A stretch of 51,888 bases of DNA from Methylobacterium sp. WSM2598. Lineage in GTDB: Bacteria > Pseudomonadota > Alphaproteobacteria > Rhizobiales > Beijerinckiaceae. Numbering within the stretch: position 1 is the first letter of the stretch; each line of letters begins with the position of its first letter. The notes under the pieces were generated by a model. It was not told where the DNA came from, made no database searches, and saw nothing but the letters and a program-made list of their open reading frames with translations. The DNA is taken from NCBI RefSeq assembly GCF_000379105.1, contig NZ_KB900609.1, positions 6,789,605 to 6,841,492 of the forward strand, written 5' to 3'. The translations under genes were made by a program, and so were the position numbers. Shown here piece after piece: positions 43,025 through 51,713 of this stretch.

Positions 43025-44209
43025 ATGAGCCAGCACTATGACGTTGCCGCCGTCCGTCAGGCATTCCCGGCCGCCGAGCACGTGGTCTACCTCGACAGCG
43101 GCTTCCAGACCCCTCTCTCTCGCCCGGTGAAGGAGGCTTACGAGCGCTTCCTGCAGGAGGGCTTCGAGACGGCCGGTCCGAAGCAGGTCTGGCTCAACCG
43201 GCTGGAGGAGACCCGTGCCAAGGTCGCATCCCTCCTGGGCGCCAGGCCGGACGAAATCGCCTTCACCAAGAACACCTCGGAAAGCATGAACATCGCCGCC
43301 AACGCGCTTCCGCTGCGGGCCGGCGACAAGGTTCTGATGATCGAGGGGGATCATCCCAACAACGCCTACGCCTTCCTCAACCTGCAGCGGAAGGGCGTGG
43401 AGGTCGTCTTCATTCCGATGAGCGAGGTGGTGAACGCGGAGAGCTTTCGGCCGCATCTCGACGACCGGACGCGGGCGATTTCCATGTCGCATGTCACCTT
43501 CCACGCCGGACACCGGTTCGACGTGGAAAGCGTCGGCGAACTCTGTGCGCAGCGCGACCTCTACTTCGTCGTGGACGTGATGCAGGGCATCGGCGTCGTA
43601 CCGATCGACGCCAAGGCGATGAAGGCCACCTTCGTCGGCTCGGGCACGCATAAGGGCCTTCTCGTGCCGCAGGGGCTCGGCCTGCTCTACTGGGACGCGA
43701 CCCGGATCGAGCTGGAGCCGGCCTATCTGGCGGCAGCGAGCCTCGCCAGCCCGCCGGCGGATTTCATCGCACGCGCCGACAACATGGCCCTGCCGGCGAC
43801 CGCCGGGCGGTTCGAACTCGGCAACTTCAACCTGCCAGCCATCCAGGGGCTCGGCGCGGCGCTCGATCTCATCGGCCAAGTCGGGATCGAGAACATCCAG
43901 AACCATTGCTTCGACCTCGGCGACTACCTGATCGAGCGTCTCGACGGGCTCGGCGTCGGCTTGGTCGGCCCGCGCGAGCGGCAGCATCGCGCACCGCACA
44001 TCTACGTCATCGCGCTGCCGGCAGCGGACTGGCTCGACTACTTCACACGCACCGGCATCCGGGTCTCGCCCGAGCGGGACGGCATCCGAGTGTCCTTCGG
44101 CATGTTCAACACCACGGCGGACATCGACCGGCTGGTCGAGGCCATCCGCGCCAGGAGCGCGCCGGCGACGCCACAGGTCCGCACGGCCGTCCTGTCGAAG
44201 CTCGGGTAG
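43025..44209 (+). CDS. Class V aminotransferase-family PLP enzyme
   Basis: A 394-residue fold-type I PLP enzyme of the NifS/cysteine desulfurase-like class V group. It has VVYLDSGFQTPLSRPVKEAY at the N-terminus, AFTKNTSESMNIAANAL, the cofactor Asp194 in YFVVDVMQGIGVVPID and the Schiff-base Lys220 in GSGTHKGLLVPQGLG. There is no cysteine loop like that of desulfurases, so an aminotransferase, lyase or epimerase of a specific amino compound is more likely. GGAGGTG precedes MSQHYDV at good spacing, fixing the start; the longer frame upstream is not conserved-looking. Confidence 0.85.
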   Translation: MSQHYDVAAVRQAFPAAEHVVYLDSGFQTPLSRPVKEAYERFLQEGFETAGPKQVWLNRLEETRAKVASLLGARPDEIAFTKNTSESMNIAANALPLRAGDKVLMIEGDHPNNAYAFLNLQRKGVEVVFIPMSEVVNAESFRPHLDDRTRAISMSHVTFHAGHRFDVESVGELCAQRDLYFVVDVMQGIGVVPIDAKAMKATFVGSGTHKGLLVPQGLGLLYWDATRIELEPAYLAAASLASPPADFIARADNMALPATAGRFELGNFNLPAIQGLGAALDLIGQVGIENIQNHCFDLGDYLIERLDGLGVGLVGPRERQHRAPHIYVIALPAADWLDYFTRTGIRVSPERDGIRVSFGMFNTTADIDRLVEAIRARSAPATPQVRTAVLSKLG

Positions 44210-44279
44210 CCCGCCAGAGCGTCTCCACCCCCAGCACGGCGCCCGGAAGGGGGCTGCACTCATCGAGAGGAGAATGGCC

Positions 44280-45176
44280 ATGGTCCCAGGTCGCGTTTTC
44301 AGACGAGTGTCCTGCGCGCTCGTCCTCAGCTTCGCCACGACCGTGGCCTCCGCGGAGAGCCCGACGCTGACGAAGATCAAAAGCAACGGCAGCGTGACAC
44401 TCGGCTATCGCGAGGCTTCGATCCCGTTCTCGTATCTCGGTACGGACCAGAAGCCGGTCGGCTTCTCCCTCGACCTGTGCGCTCAGGTCGTGGCCAAGAT
44501 CAAAAGTGACCTCAAGCTCGACACCCTTGCGGTCAAGCTCCAGCCGGTCGACTCCACCAATCGCATCCCGCTCATCCAGAACGGGACCATCGACATGGAG
44601 TGCGGCGCCACGTCCAGCAGCGTCGCCCGGCTCAAGCAGGTCGCCTTCACGGTCGCGATCTTCGTGTCATCGGCCCGGTGGTTGACCAAGGTCTCATCCG
44701 GCATACACGATGTGAAGGATCTCGACGGCAAAACCGTCGTCGCCACGCAGGGCTCGAACGCGGTCGGCTTCGCGTTTGGCATCAAGGCCAAGGGCGGCAC
44801 TTTCAACGTCATCCAGGCCAAGGATCACGGCGAGTCCATGCTGACGCTTCAGAGTGGGCGTGCCGCGGCTTTCATGGAGGATGACATCTTGCTCGCCAGC
44901 CTGAAGGCTCGCACACCCGATCCCGCCGCCTTCGCCTTCCTGCCCGAAACCTACACCTTGGTGCCGTACGGTCTGATGTTGCCCAGGGACGACGTGGAAC
45001 TCAAGGCGCTTGCGGATGGCGTCCTGAAGGACATGATGGCCTCAGGAGCGTTCACCAGGCTCTACGCCAAGTGGTTCGAGAGCCCGATCCCGCCCCGCAA
45101 CGAGAACCTGAACTTCCCAATGTCCGATGCTCTGAAACAGCGGGTCGCGCACCCGAGTGACTCAGTCGAGTTCTGA
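44280..45176 (+). CDS. Glutamate/aspartate-type ABC substrate-binding protein
   Basis: A 298-residue periplasmic binding protein like GltI. The signal peptide is SCALVLSFATTVASA (cleavage near SAES). The binding fold starts LTKIKSNGSVTLGYREASIP and FSYLGTDQKPVGFSLDLC, then IPLIQNGTIDMECGATSSSV and DLDGKTVVATQGSNAVGF. The start at 44280 is favoured over 44274 because GAGAGGAGA is then seven bases away. No permease or ATPase genes are adjacent. Together with the aminotransferase upstream, it suggests uptake or sensing and then breakdown of an acidic amino compound. Confidence 0.87.
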   Translation: MVPGRVFRRVSCALVLSFATTVASAESPTLTKIKSNGSVTLGYREASIPFSYLGTDQKPVGFSLDLCAQVVAKIKSDLKLDTLAVKLQPVDSTNRIPLIQNGTIDMECGATSSSVARLKQVAFTVAIFVSSARWLTKVSSGIHDVKDLDGKTVVATQGSNAVGFAFGIKAKGGTFNVIQAKDHGESMLTLQSGRAAAFMEDDILLASLKARTPDPAAFAFLPETYTLVPYGLMLPRDDVELKALADGVLKDMMASGAFTRLYAKWFESPIPPRNENLNFPMSDALKQRVAHPSDSVEF

Positions 45177-45499
45177 CTCGGGTCCGGGTTCGGCACGGTA
45201 TCGGCTGACCTTGCCTCCAGACATCGAACTTCCGCTGGCCACCCCCAAGCAAACCTTCGTCGGTAGCGGCTTCAACGTCCGCTTGGGGTCGAGGCCGTGT
45301 GAAAACTCAGGCGCGCTCCGAAATCGGAGAATAATCTTCTACACAGCCGTTATCCGAGCATCCTGGATGGCGGCCGAGATGCCAACTGGGTGCCTATTCC
45401 GGCGCTGCCCAGGGTTATCGAGGGAAGATCCTCCTGCCGCCTTTGCGTTTCCACACAGCCTCGACCCTTTGCGGACCCTGCCCCGCTGTGCATCAGGTC
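45177..45499. other. Gap between convergent genes
   Basis: Lower GC than average. No gene can be supported and no strong terminator hairpin was found. Confidence 0.5.
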
Positions 45500-46408
45500 C
45501 TACTCGGATGTTGCTGCTCGGAAAGCGAGCGCATCCCGCTCCGAGTGCAGAAAGCCGATGAGACGTTCAACGAGGTGACCCGGCGGTCGTCCGGCCGGTC
45601 GGATCAGTAGCGTCTCAATGAGCACGCGCGGCCGAAACGGCCGCAACACGATCGGTAGGCCGACGAGATCACGTGCAGGGATCGGATCGACGATGGCGAC
45701 GCCCAGACCTTCCGCCACGAGGCCGCACCGCGCAGCGGTGTATTGAGCCATCAAGACCGAACGCAGTTCGATGCCCGCCCGCGCGAAGGTGTCTTCGATG
45801 GCCTGCTGGAACATACCGGGACCGCCCGCCACCATGGGTTCGCCCGCGAGGTCGTGCGCCGTGATCACCCGCTTGCGGCTCAGGGCGTGGTCCCGCCGCA
45901 GCGCGCAGACTGCCTCGACCGTCAGGAAGGGCTCGCCCGTCACCCCCGCGTAGCCTGGACGGGGCCGAACGAGGCCGATGTCACACTGCCCCGAGGAGGC
46001 CCAGGACCAGATCGTGTCGGGGCTCGGCACGTGGAGCGCGACCCGCGCACCTGGATGCTCGGCGCTCAACCGCCGGATGGCACGCGGCAGCAGGCGGGCC
46101 GCCAGGGAGGGCTGACAGGCCACGCGCAGCGGCCCGGTGCCGAGGTCCCGGATCTGGCGCGCGGCGTGGTGCAGGTGTTCGAGCCCGGCGCAGGTGCGCT
46201 CGACCTCACGCGCGAAGGCTTCTCCCTCCGGGGTCGGCGACGCGCTGCCATGACCGCGGACGAAGAGAGCGAAGCCGAGGTCGGCCTCAAGCTGCGCGAT
46301 GGCGCGGCTCACGTGCGGTTGGCCGACGCCGAGGGCGGCAGCCGCCCTCGTCATCCCGCCGTGACGCAGCACGGCGCGGAAGAGGTCGAGATGGGCTGGG
46401 TTCATCAT
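45500..46408 (-). CDS. LysR-family transcriptional regulator
   Basis: A 302-residue LysR regulator. The helix-turn-helix is near the N-terminus (LDLFRAVLRHGGMTRAAAAL, GVGQPHVSRAIAQLEADLGF), followed by a substrate-binding domain starting GPLRVACQPSLAARLLPRAI. It resembles the group that controls opine and arginine uptake. It is divergent from the DUF606 transporter gene at 46523 with a 114-base gap, making that gene and the TauE gene beyond it candidate targets. The start may be either of two adjacent Met codons (46408 or 46405). Confidence 0.9.
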   Translation of the reverse strand: MMNPAHLDLFRAVLRHGGMTRAAAALGVGQPHVSRAIAQLEADLGFALFVRGHGSASPTPEGEAFAREVERTCAGLEHLHHAARQIRDLGTGPLRVACQPSLAARLLPRAIRRLSAEHPGARVALHVPSPDTIWSWASSGQCDIGLVRPRPGYAGVTGEPFLTVEAVCALRRDHALSRKRVITAHDLAGEPMVAGGPGMFQQAIEDTFARAGIELRSVLMAQYTAARCGLVAEGLGVAIVDPIPARDLVGLPIVLRPFRPRVLIETLLIRPAGRPPGHLVERLIGFLHSERDALAFRAATSE

Positions 46409-46522
46409 GCCCTGCGTGCATCGAGAAGTCAGATCAGGGCATTTGACGGCATGGGTGAATGGTGGTTGTCAATGTGCCCACCCGCGGTGCGCCGAAGTCG
46501 CGCCTGAGACTGTCTGAAGATC

Positions 46523-46969
46523 ATGCTCCACGTCCTACTCCCCTCGGCCCTTGCCATCGCAGCGGGGGTCAGCATCGTCGTCCAGCAGGTGCTAAACGCG
46601 AACCTGCGCGCGTCTCTCAACTCGGCCGCGTGGTCCGGTTTCGCGAGCTACGCGGTCGGAGTGGCTTGCATGGCATTGCTCGCCCTTGCCCTGCGCGATC
46701 CGGTCCCCGCGGCGGGCGTCGCGACCCGCATCCCGTGGTGGACATGGAGCGGTGGCCTGTTCGGGGCGATCTTCATCGGCCTCGCGATCTTCCTTGTGCC
46801 GCAACTCGGGGCCGCGACATTCATCGCGCTCCTCGTCACCGGCCAGATGCTCGCCTCGGTGACGGCGGACCACTTCGGATGGATGGGCCTCGCCCAGCGT
46901 GCGATCGACCCACCGCGGTTGATTGGGATCGCTCTCTTGATCGGCGGCGTCATCCTGATCCGGCGGTGA
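46523..46969 (+). CDS. DUF606 (YdcZ-like) DMT-superfamily membrane protein
   Basis: A 148-residue protein with five hydrophobic segments: LPSALAIAAGVSIVVQQVLN, SGFASYAVGVACMALLALAL, WWTWSGGLFGAIFIGLAIFL, GAATFIALLVTGQMLASVTA and RLIGIALLIGGVILIRR. This matches the half-size DUF606/YdcZ family, thought to be small-molecule transporters that work as pairs or dimers. The start opens MLHVLLPSALAIAAG. It is divergent from the LysR gene. A frameshifted paralogue is at 38537-38981. Confidence 0.88.
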   Translation: MLHVLLPSALAIAAGVSIVVQQVLNANLRASLNSAAWSGFASYAVGVACMALLALALRDPVPAAGVATRIPWWTWSGGLFGAIFIGLAIFLVPQLGAATFIALLVTGQMLASVTADHFGWMGLAQRAIDPPRLIGIALLIGGVILIRR

Positions 46970-47271
46970 GCTCGGACCCTCCGCGCACTATCAGGGAGCA
47001 GCCGCTTCCCACCCCATCCGGACCTTCGGAGGCGGCAAGCCAAATGTCCGCGAAGGGTCACTCCGAGGCCTTCGCCGGAGCCGCCTCGAACGTCCGCTTA
47101 CCCTGGCCAGGGACCCCGAAGCGGACGGGCCGCAATCGGCCATGCTCTGCTGCAGCCGACCGTCCATGAGCCTGCCAGGATCATGGTCGTTCGCTGCATC
47201 AATCTACGGCGCCCCGCGCTATGACGTGGAATTTGGGTCGCGCGTCAGGACCTTCAGCCGGGCTCTCCACC
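46970..47271. other. Gap before the TauE/SafE gene
   Basis: No supportable gene. Overlapping Arg-rich frames lack ribosome binding sites. Confidence 0.4.
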
Positions 47272-48006
47272 ATGCTCTTCCTCATCGCCGCCGTATTCGG
47301 CATTGCCGGCTTCGTGAAGGGCGTAATCGGCCTCGGGCTGCCGACAGTGTCGATGGGCCTACTCGCTGTCGCAATGACGCCGCTGCAGGCCCTGACCATC
47401 GTTATCGTGCCCGCCATCGTCACCAACATCTGGCAGACCTTCGCCGGGCCGTACCTGGGCAGCATTCTGCGCAGGCTGTGGCCGCTGCTCCTCGGGACCG
47501 GCGTCGCGATCTGGGGAGCCGGCGCGTTGATGGCGGGCCCCTACGCGCGCTACGCTACGATCGTGCTAGGGCTCCTGCTGGTGATCTATGCTGGGCTCGG
47601 GCTGACGCGACTGCAGATCCGGACAGCACCCCGGAATGAGAAATGGGTCGGCGGCATTGTCGGCCTTCTCACGGGTGTGATCTCAGCCGCCACCGGCATT
47701 CAGGTCATTCCGTCGATGCCGTACTTGCAGTCGATCGGCCTGGAGAAAGACGAGCTGGTGCAGGCGCTCGGCGTATTCTTCACGGTGGCAACCTTCGCGC
47801 AGGCGTTCAATCTCACGAGCGTGGGCCTTCTCAACGCCTCGACCGCCCTGCCCGGGCTTGTCGCCATGGGAACTGCCTTCGCGGGCATGTTCGTGGGCCA
47901 AGTGGTCCGCCAGCGGCTGGACCCGGAGGGGTTCCGACGGTGGTTCCTGATCGCGCTGCTCGTGCTCGGCATCTACCTGGCCGCCAGCACAATCGTGTCA
48001 CTGTGA
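47272..48006 (+). CDS. TauE/SafE family sulfite/organosulfur exporter-like protein
   Basis: A 244-residue membrane protein with about eight helices. The family opening FLIAAVFGIAGFVKGVIGLG with the inverted motif and a second GGIVGLLTGVISAATGIQVI in the other half are typical of the TauE/SafE duplication. Family members are thought to export sulfite or sulfoacetate, or to move related anions. The start at 47272 opens the first helix directly; an ATG at 47221 would add 17 non-hydrophobic residues. It is on the same strand as the DUF606 gene but 300 bases away. Confidence 0.88.
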   Translation: MLFLIAAVFGIAGFVKGVIGLGLPTVSMGLLAVAMTPLQALTIVIVPAIVTNIWQTFAGPYLGSILRRLWPLLLGTGVAIWGAGALMAGPYARYATIVLGLLLVIYAGLGLTRLQIRTAPRNEKWVGGIVGLLTGVISAATGIQVIPSMPYLQSIGLEKDELVQALGVFFTVATFAQAFNLTSVGLLNASTALPGLVAMGTAFAGMFVGQVVRQRLDPEGFRRWFLIALLVLGIYLAASTIVSL

Positions 48007-48217
48007 CGCCGCAGCCAGACCGTCGCGCTGGGTTACCGGTGCCAGCGCTGCCCGCGCAGGGGATCAATTGAGGACGCGATAGGCAACGGTCCTCATTCCG
48101 GCCGTCGCCCCTGTACGTCGTCGTCCCACATGAGCCGGACCCGGTCGTTCAAGTCGATGAGTTTGCCTGCGCGTGGACCTCCCCATGGCCGAGGAGGGTC
48201 TCAAGCAGGCGTCATAC
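48007..48217. other. Gap before repeat R4
   Basis: No gene supported between the TauE gene and the repeat. Confidence 0.4.
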
Positions 48218-48413
48218 CAAATCCGCTCGATCCCTTCGGGATGGCGGATTGGGGCTTCGCTCAGGCGCGGCGCCTGAGCGCGGCGCCTGAGCGAAGCCGA
48301 CATCCGCATGGCCGAAATGGGAGACGGCGAAGCCATCAACCGGATCACAAGCCCGCGCGGCGCCTGAGCGACGCCGACATCCGCATTGCGAAGCAATCAA
48401 CCGGATGTCGGAT
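48218..48413 (+). repeat. Dispersed repeat family 2, copy R4 (tandem)
   Basis: The longest copy, with one full and one partial unit. The inner arms GGCTTCGCTCAGGCGC (48253-48268) and their exact complement (48283-48298) form a 16-bp stem. The core GCCGACATCCGCATGGCCGA and AAGCCATCAACCGGAT occurs once fully and once in shortened form (CGAAGCAATCAACCGGATG). Confidence 0.85.
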
Positions 48414-48744
48414 GACAGCGGACATGACGAGGCTGACGGCCCGACCCGTCCCCCCACTGTGCCCTTCCGTATCATGCAGGTCGCCCCGCCTGCGGGACGC
48501 CCGTGCTGGACTTGCGCGACGGGCACGGACGGGATCGCACGGCCACGTCGATCGCGAGAAGGCTGGGCGACGTCGCCCGTGTCGACATTCTCGCGGCAGC
48601 CCCACGCCCTGCGCGCGACCGAGGATACCGCTTTGCTGCACCAGCGTGGCTGCACCATCGTGCATTCTCCGGCGAGCGGCTTACCGGTGCAGGAGCAAAA
48701 AAATGCAGCATGCTCTTGACGAGCGCCGGATTCGCAGCGATGCT
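48414..48744. other. Gene-poor stretch before oxlT-like gene
   Basis: Open frames on both strands overlap one another and look unconvincing. The stretch becomes AT-richer towards its right end. Confidence 0.4.
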
Positions 48745-48754
48745 GGTATACAAT
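48745..48754. promoter_or_regulatory. Candidate GntR-type operator
   Basis: TGGTATACAA, in the context CTGGTATACAATATATCAG, fits the TNGTNNNACNA-like half-symmetric sites of FadR/FCD GntR regulators. It lies 250 bases upstream of the OxlT-type gene, and no GntR gene is in the window. Confidence 0.25.
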
Positions 48755-49007
48755 ATATCAGAAGCAGGCTGAAGCTACGGGCCGTTGCCAGCTCGGCCTG
48801 ACCGTCGCTTGCGACACCTCACTTGACCAAGCCGACCCGATCGAACGCGATAGTCGGCAAGCAACTTCGCCCTTGTCTCGGCAGCCACCACCAACAGCCG
48901 GTCTGGCTGAACACTGTCCAGGTCTGCCGCCCACCTGTGGGGCTTGTCTCCCCCGAATCTGTCAAGCAACAACAATAAAAGACATCGCAACAATCGAGGA
49001 AACAACA

Positions 49008-50321
49008 ATGCCGACCTCTACACCCATAACTACCAACAGAGTATCTGACAGCTATCGCTGGATGCAGCTGGTGCTTGGCGTCGTCTGCATGGTCATGATC
49101 GCCAACCTGCAGTACGGCTGGACTTTCTTCGTACCCGAAATCCAGAAAACATTCGGCTTCGATCGCGCCGCGATCCAATGGGCTTTCACCCTTTTTGTCC
49201 TGTTCGAGACCTGGCTCGTGCCCGTCGAGGGCTGGTTCGTCGACAAGTACGGCCCGAAGATCGTGGTCCTGTTCGGTGGCGTGCTCTGCGGCGTCGGCTG
49301 GGTGATCAACGCTTACGCGACAGGCCTCAACATGTTCTACGTTGGTCAGGTCATCGCGGGTCTGGGAGCTGGCGCCGTCTACGGAACCTGCGTGGGCAAT
49401 GCCCTGAAGTGGTTCCCGGACAAGCGTGGTCTGGCCGCCGGTATCACCGCAGCAGGCTTCGGCGCCGGCTCGGCGCTCACGGTGGCGCCTATTCAGTGGA
49501 TGATTGCCGACAAGGGCTTCCAAGCTGCCTTCCTCAACTTCGGCATTGGTCAGGGCGTGATCGTTGCCGCCCTCGCCTTCTTCCTGGCGGCTCCGCGCAA
49601 GGGCCAAGTTCCGGAGGTGACGAGCACCGCCAATCTCCAATCTCGGCGCAACTACACGCCCAGTGAAGTGGTTCGTCAGCCGATTTTCTGGCTGATGTAC
49701 TTCATGTTCGTCATCGTCGGCGCAGGCGGCCTCATGATCACCGCGAACCTGAAGCCAATCGCGGCCGATATCCACGTCGACAAGGTGCCGGTGACGATCC
49801 TCGGTGTTACGATGGTGGCCATCACCTTTGCGGCGACGATCGACCGCGTGCTCAACGGTCTGACCCGTCCCTTCTTCGGCTGGGTCTCGGACAAGATCGG
49901 TCGCGAGAACACGATGTTCATCGCCTTCGCCATGGAGGGGTTTGGCATCTACATGCTGTACCTGTGGGGACATGATCCGCTGTGGTTCGTCCTCCTGTCG
50001 GGCTTCGTGTTCTTTGCCTGGGGTGAAATCTACTCGCTATTCCCCTCGACCTGCACCGACACGTTCGGCTCCAAGTTCGCGGCGACGAACGCCGGGCTGC
50101 TCTACACGGCAAAGGGGACTGCGGCGCTGCTCGTGCCGTTCGCCAACTACCTGCAGCAGAGCACGGGCAATTGGGACGGCGTATTTCTCGCGGCGGCCGG
50201 AGCCAACATCCTGGCTTCGATCCTCGCCATCGCGGTGCTGAAGCCTTGGCGCAAGCGCGTCGTCACCAATGCGCAGACCGATGCGGAGTTGCCGGCCGGC
50301 ACCAAGGTCGCGGTCGCCTGA
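49008..50321 (+). CDS. OxlT-type oxalate/formate MFS antiporter
   Basis: A 437-residue major facilitator transporter of the oxalate/formate exchanger group. Twelve helices are visible; YRWMQLVLGVVCMVMIANLQ is helix 1. WFVDKYGPKIVVLFGG is the loop-2 motif, NALKWFPDKRGLAAGITAAG matches the family, and the substrate-binding lysine of OxlT corresponds to LLYTAKGTAALLVPFANYL in helix 11. Methylobacteria use such proteins for growth on oxalate. The start at 49008 follows CGAGGA after an unusual A-rich leader. The codon choice looks biased to well-expressed codons. A terminator follows at 50361. Confidence 0.9.
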   Translation: MPTSTPITTNRVSDSYRWMQLVLGVVCMVMIANLQYGWTFFVPEIQKTFGFDRAAIQWAFTLFVLFETWLVPVEGWFVDKYGPKIVVLFGGVLCGVGWVINAYATGLNMFYVGQVIAGLGAGAVYGTCVGNALKWFPDKRGLAAGITAAGFGAGSALTVAPIQWMIADKGFQAAFLNFGIGQGVIVAALAFFLAAPRKGQVPEVTSTANLQSRRNYTPSEVVRQPIFWLMYFMFVIVGAGGLMITANLKPIAADIHVDKVPVTILGVTMVAITFAATIDRVLNGLTRPFFGWVSDKIGRENTMFIAFAMEGFGIYMLYLWGHDPLWFVLLSGFVFFAWGEIYSLFPSTCTDTFGSKFAATNAGLLYTAKGTAALLVPFANYLQQSTGNWDGVFLAAAGANILASILAIAVLKPWRKRVVTNAQTDAELPAGTKVAVA

Positions 50322-50360
50322 CAGCCTCCGGGCAATCGTAGGCACGAGCAAGCAACGGGA

Positions 50361-50384
50361 AGGGCCTGGACACGTCCAGACCCT
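50361..50384 (+). terminator. Terminator of the OxlT-type gene
   Basis: AGGGCCTGGAC pairs with GTCCAGACCCT with one C-A mismatch and a two-base loop, followed by TTCTC. Confidence 0.75.
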
Positions 50385-50427
50385 TTCTCGTTGAGCGCCG
50401 GTGCCAATGTGGCGGGAGAATTAAGGA

Positions 50428-50670
50428 ATGAAGCGAGATTCAATCTACTGCGCACACTACATTCGGCAAGAGAATGGGATTTTTACTGCGCGAGAGGCAA
50501 TTCCCGGGCCTCAGTCTCTCGAGTTTTTCTCAAAAGACCTTAATCGTGTTCAGGAAGCCATTAAGGAAATATGGGCTGCCGAGCGCAAGACTCTGCCGAT
50601 GCCAGAATGGTTTAGAGGTGCCCTGGCTTCCCGAAAGCAAGCCCGGGTCGATCTCGACAGCTTGGCGTGA
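50428..50670 (+). CDS. Hypothetical protein of low GC, 80 aa
   Basis: Not recognised. The start has a TAAGGA site. The product, MKRDSIYCAHYIRQENGIFT, EAIPGPQSLEFFSKDLNRVQ, EAIKEIWAAERKTLPMPEWF, is a soluble alpha/beta-like small protein with an aromatic-rich N-terminus. Its base composition is much lower in GC than the neighbouring genes, which suggests recent acquisition. It lies between the OxlT terminator and an IS5-type remnant. Confidence 0.6.
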   Translation: MKRDSIYCAHYIRQENGIFTAREAIPGPQSLEFFSKDLNRVQEAIKEIWAAERKTLPMPEWFRGALASRKQARVDLDSLA

Positions 50671-50867
50671 TCGCGGTCTATCCCGCCACGTCGCGCAGTG
50701 CCCAGGCGCGGGACGGCCCGTCCTGCAGGAAGGCGTAGATGATCGGCAGCGCGGCCGGCATGGGCGGGCTCGTGATCAAGTGGTGAGGCGCGGGCCCGGG
50801 TTTCTCCCTGCCCGGTCGAGCGTGATCAGGGCTGCCGGTCAGGCCCGCGTCTCATGCAAGCTGTGCC

Positions 50868-51713
50868 AGGGTCAGGACTCAATCGGCACCAGAACGCGAC
50901 GACAGCCGCGAGGGCGAGCGCGGAAGCGAAGTTGCGGGCGAGCTCGTCGTCGCGGGTGGCGATCCGGCGGAAGTCCTTGAGACGGCAGAAGGCGGCCTCG
51001 ATGCGCCAGCGGTCACGGGAGCGGCGCTTGTCGTGGCGAAGCGCGCGCGTGCGGGCGCGGGTGCCGGGCGGGTGCCGGGCGGGTGCCGGGGATGACTGGG
51101 GTGATGCTCTTCTCCCGCAGATCAGCCCGCAGCCGATCGGCGTCGCAGCCCTTGTCGGCGATCAGGCGGCGGATCCGGCCGGGGGCCTCGACCAGCACCG
51201 CCGGGGCGGTCCGCCCGTCGCTGGCGTCGCCCGGCGTCAGCAGGAGGACACCGGGGCGGCCGAGCACGTCGACGAGCGCGTGGATCTTGGTCGTCTGACC
51301 ACCCCGCGAAGGGCCGATGGCCTGCGCTGTCGCTCCCCTTTGCCCCCGTGAGCCGAGCGCTGGGCTTTGACGGAGGTCGCATCGAGGGCGGCGGCCTCGC
51401 CCGACCACCCGGCTTTGGCCAGGGCCGCCAGCATCGCCGTCCAGAAGCCGCGCCGCGACAACCTGGTGAAGCGGTTGTAGACCGTGGTGGGGTGTCCATA
51501 CGCGGCCGGGCCATCGCGCCAGCGCATCCGGAAGTGAGCACGTGCAGGATGCCGGCGATGATCCGGCGATCGTCCTCGCGCTCGGGGCCGGGCTGGTTTG
51601 TGGGCATGGACGGTGCGATCACCGCCCACTGCTCGTCCGAGAGCCAGAACAGGTCCGCCATCGCCGCCTGCATGCGGCAAGCGGCGGCCCTGAATCACAA
51701 AACTATAGGCCCT
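50868..51713 (-). mobile_element. IS5-family (IS427-type) remnant, right copy
   Basis: About 846 bp. The end at 50868 reads AGGGTCAGGACTCAATCGG and the other end, read inward from 51713, begins AGGGCCTATAG. It is related to the left copy at 28886-29725 and is in the opposite orientation. The flanking DNA is too short to show a target duplication. Confidence 0.7.
50872..51661 (-). pseudogene. IS5-family transposase, frameshifted
   Basis: From 51661 the first frame reads MADLFWLSDEQWAVIAPSMP and RRIIAGILHVLTSGC. A -1 change leads to AYGHPTTVYNRFTRLSRRGF and KAGWSGEAAALDATSVKAQR. Another -1 change near a GGGGGCAAAGGGG stretch leads to PSRGGQTTKIHALVDVLGRP and RRLIADKGCDADRLRADLRE. The final part RDRWRIEAAFCRLKDFRRIA, with the catalytic Glu, follows. 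The second change could be the normal frameshift of IS427-type elements, but the first cannot. Likely inactive. Confidence 0.8.

Noticed and set aside
48503..48772. Open frame before the OxlT-type gene
   Set aside because: It overlaps competing frames, lacks a ribosome binding site and ends in a patch that looks regulatory.
50678..50867. Possible C-terminal end of a minus-strand gene cut by the right IS5 copy
   Set aside because: One frame reads PAALPIIYAFLQDGPSRAWA to a stop, which looks coding-like, but it is too short to assign and has no upstream continuation.
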